Of a stretch of DNA of 64,000 nt, positions 63,318-64,000 are shown piece after piece. The DNA is taken from assembly GCA_006738865.1 (NCBI GenBank), contig AP019701.1:3406001-3470000 (forward strand), given 5' to 3'. The DNA comes from Allostella sp. ATCC 35155. GTDB taxonomy: Bacteria > Pseudomonadota > Alphaproteobacteria > ATCC43930 > Allostellaceae. The position numbers and the translations under genes were made by a program. Under the pieces are notes generated by a model. The model was not told the DNA's origin. It did not search any database and saw only the letters and a list, made by a program, of their open reading frames with translations. Numbering within the stretch: position 1 is the stretch's first letter; every line of letters begins with the position of its first letter.

Positions 63318-64000
63318 CGGCGGCGCCCCAGTTCCCACAGCAGGGCCGCGACCAGCGCCGCCGCCCCCGCCAGCGCCAGCCCGGGCGTCGTCAGCGAAGC
63401 CAGCGCCAGCGCCACCAGCGCCGCGCCCGCGACCGCCACCCGCAGCGCGATCGCGGCATGCCCGAGCCCCTGGCGCGTCGCCTCCTGGTAGAAGTGCTCG
63501 CGATGCGCCCGCCAGACGGCCTCGCCACGGAGAAGACGGCGGACGAGCGTGATCGTGGCGTCGGCCAGATAGTAGAGCGGCAGGACGAGCGCCGGCGCCC
63601 AATGGCCGCCGGCCGCCAACACGAGCAGCAACCCGCCGGTCAGGAAGCCGAGCGGGACGCTGCCGACATCGCCGAGGAAGACCCGGGCCGGATGCCAGTT
63701 CCAGGCAAGGAAGCCCATGGCCGCGGCCGCGAGCAGCAGGCCGAAGCCGCCGGCATCGGCCGGCCCGACGACGGCCGCGACCAGGAAGAGGCCGAGACCG
63801 ATTGCCATGGTCTCGACACCGCTGATGCCGTCGATGCCGTCCATGAAGTTGTAGAGGTTGACGAACCAGACCCAGCACAGAACCGCCAGCGCCGTGTCGA
63901 CCGGTCCCGGCAGCCATCCCTGCGCGATCGGCCCGGGCAGGAGCGCCGCGGCCGGAACGACGGCCGCGCATTGCGCCAGGAGCCGGATGCCGGCGGACAG
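63314..64000 (-). CDS. WecA/MraY-like undecaprenyl-phosphate glycosyltransferase (5' end missing)
   Basis: This gene is cut by the right edge; 228 residues of its C-terminal part are visible. The family motif NLYNFMDGIDGISG, with catalytic Asp residues, and HPARVFLGDVGSVPLGF identify the glycosyltransferase family 4 that transfers a sugar-1-phosphate to undecaprenyl phosphate. The visible part is highly hydrophobic with several helices. It initiates lipid-linked polysaccharide synthesis in the inner membrane. The codon at 63842-63844 encodes the Met of the conserved motif and is not a start. Confidence 0.9.
   Translation of the reverse strand: MSAGIRLLAQCAAVVPAAALLPGPIAQGWLPGPVDTALAVLCWVWFVNLYNFMDGIDGISGVETMAIGLGLFLVAAVVGPADAGGFGLLLAAAAMGFLAWNWHPARVFLGDVGSVPLGFLTGGLLLVLAAGGHWAPALVLPLYYLADATITLVRRLLRGEAVWRAHREHFYQEATRQGLGHAAIALRVAVAGAALVALALASLTTPGLALAGAAALVAALLWELGRRR

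Noticed and set aside
63314-63844. Met at 63842-63844 as the start of the WecA-like gene
   Set aside because: This Met is inside the conserved NFMDGIDGISG motif, and the frame continues to the window edge with family-like hydrophobic sequence.

Overview
This is a GC-rich alphaproteobacterial chromosome segment with dense, often overlapping genes. The RNase E / penicillin-binding protein 1A / release factor 2 order, the aroQ-accB-accC-aat block and the DsbA-M48 protease-aminotransferase group suggest the broad Rhodospirillales/Acetobacterales part of the class; this placement is an inference from gene content. No rRNA, tRNA, CRISPR array, transposase, prophage gene or replication origin was recognised.

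Layout. 0-3.3 kb: a D-2-hydroxyacid dehydrogenase, a DUF1194 protein, a small membrane protein and an enoyl-CoA hydratase, with two inverted copies of a ~113-nt REP-like palindrome at convergent gene ends. 3.3-8.8 kb: aat, accC, accB and aroQ on the minus strand, then a long leader with an upstream ORF in front of an ornithine/lysine decarboxylase, and a PhyH-type oxygenase. 8.8-14.6 kb: EamA transporter, DsbA-like protein, M48 protease with TPR tail, a degenerate gamma-glutamyltransferase lipoprotein and an aminotransferase. 14.6-16.1 kb: GPP34 (GOLPH3-like) and STAS genes divergent from an RsbW-like kinase. 16.2-30.8 kb: housekeeping core with rne, PBP1A, prfB (with its programmed +1 frameshift), an AsmA-like giant, glnE and bcp. 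30.8-37.5 kb: an autoregulated TetR gene followed by a complete RND tripartite efflux operon. 37.5-44.7 kb: ArsR/SRPBCC pair, XRE-cupin regulator, GNAT, EamA, a racemase coupled to a hybrid histidine kinase, and a stand-alone receiver protein. 44.7-48.0 kb: a ChvA/NdvA-like ABC exporter coupled to a TPR/2OG-Fe(II) oxygenase. 48.3-48.4 kb: a strong candidate small RNA gene with promoter, anti-Shine-Dalgarno hairpin loop and intrinsic terminator. 48.5-60.4 kb: an amide/peptide uptake and hydrolysis region with two amidases, each preceded by a tiny AtzG/GatC-like protein, a dipeptide-type ABC transporter split between two strands, an asparaginase, a ferric-reductase-like flavoprotein and an AhpD-like protein. 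60.4-64.0 kb: polysaccharide genes (WbpM/CapD-type dehydratase, NAD-dependent epimerase, WecA-like transferase cut by the window end).

How the parts fit together. The 48.5-60 kb region reads as one catabolic module: a periplasmic binding protein, two permeases and two ATPases import an oligopeptide- or amide-like compound, and two amidases plus an asparaginase release ammonia. The RND system reads as a drug or solvent pump repressed by its TetR neighbour. The most novel-looking signals are non-coding: the sRNA at 48332-48431, the decarboxylase leader with its 47-codon upstream ORF, the paired palindromic elements, and regulator genes whose promoters place the transcription start at or almost at the start codon.
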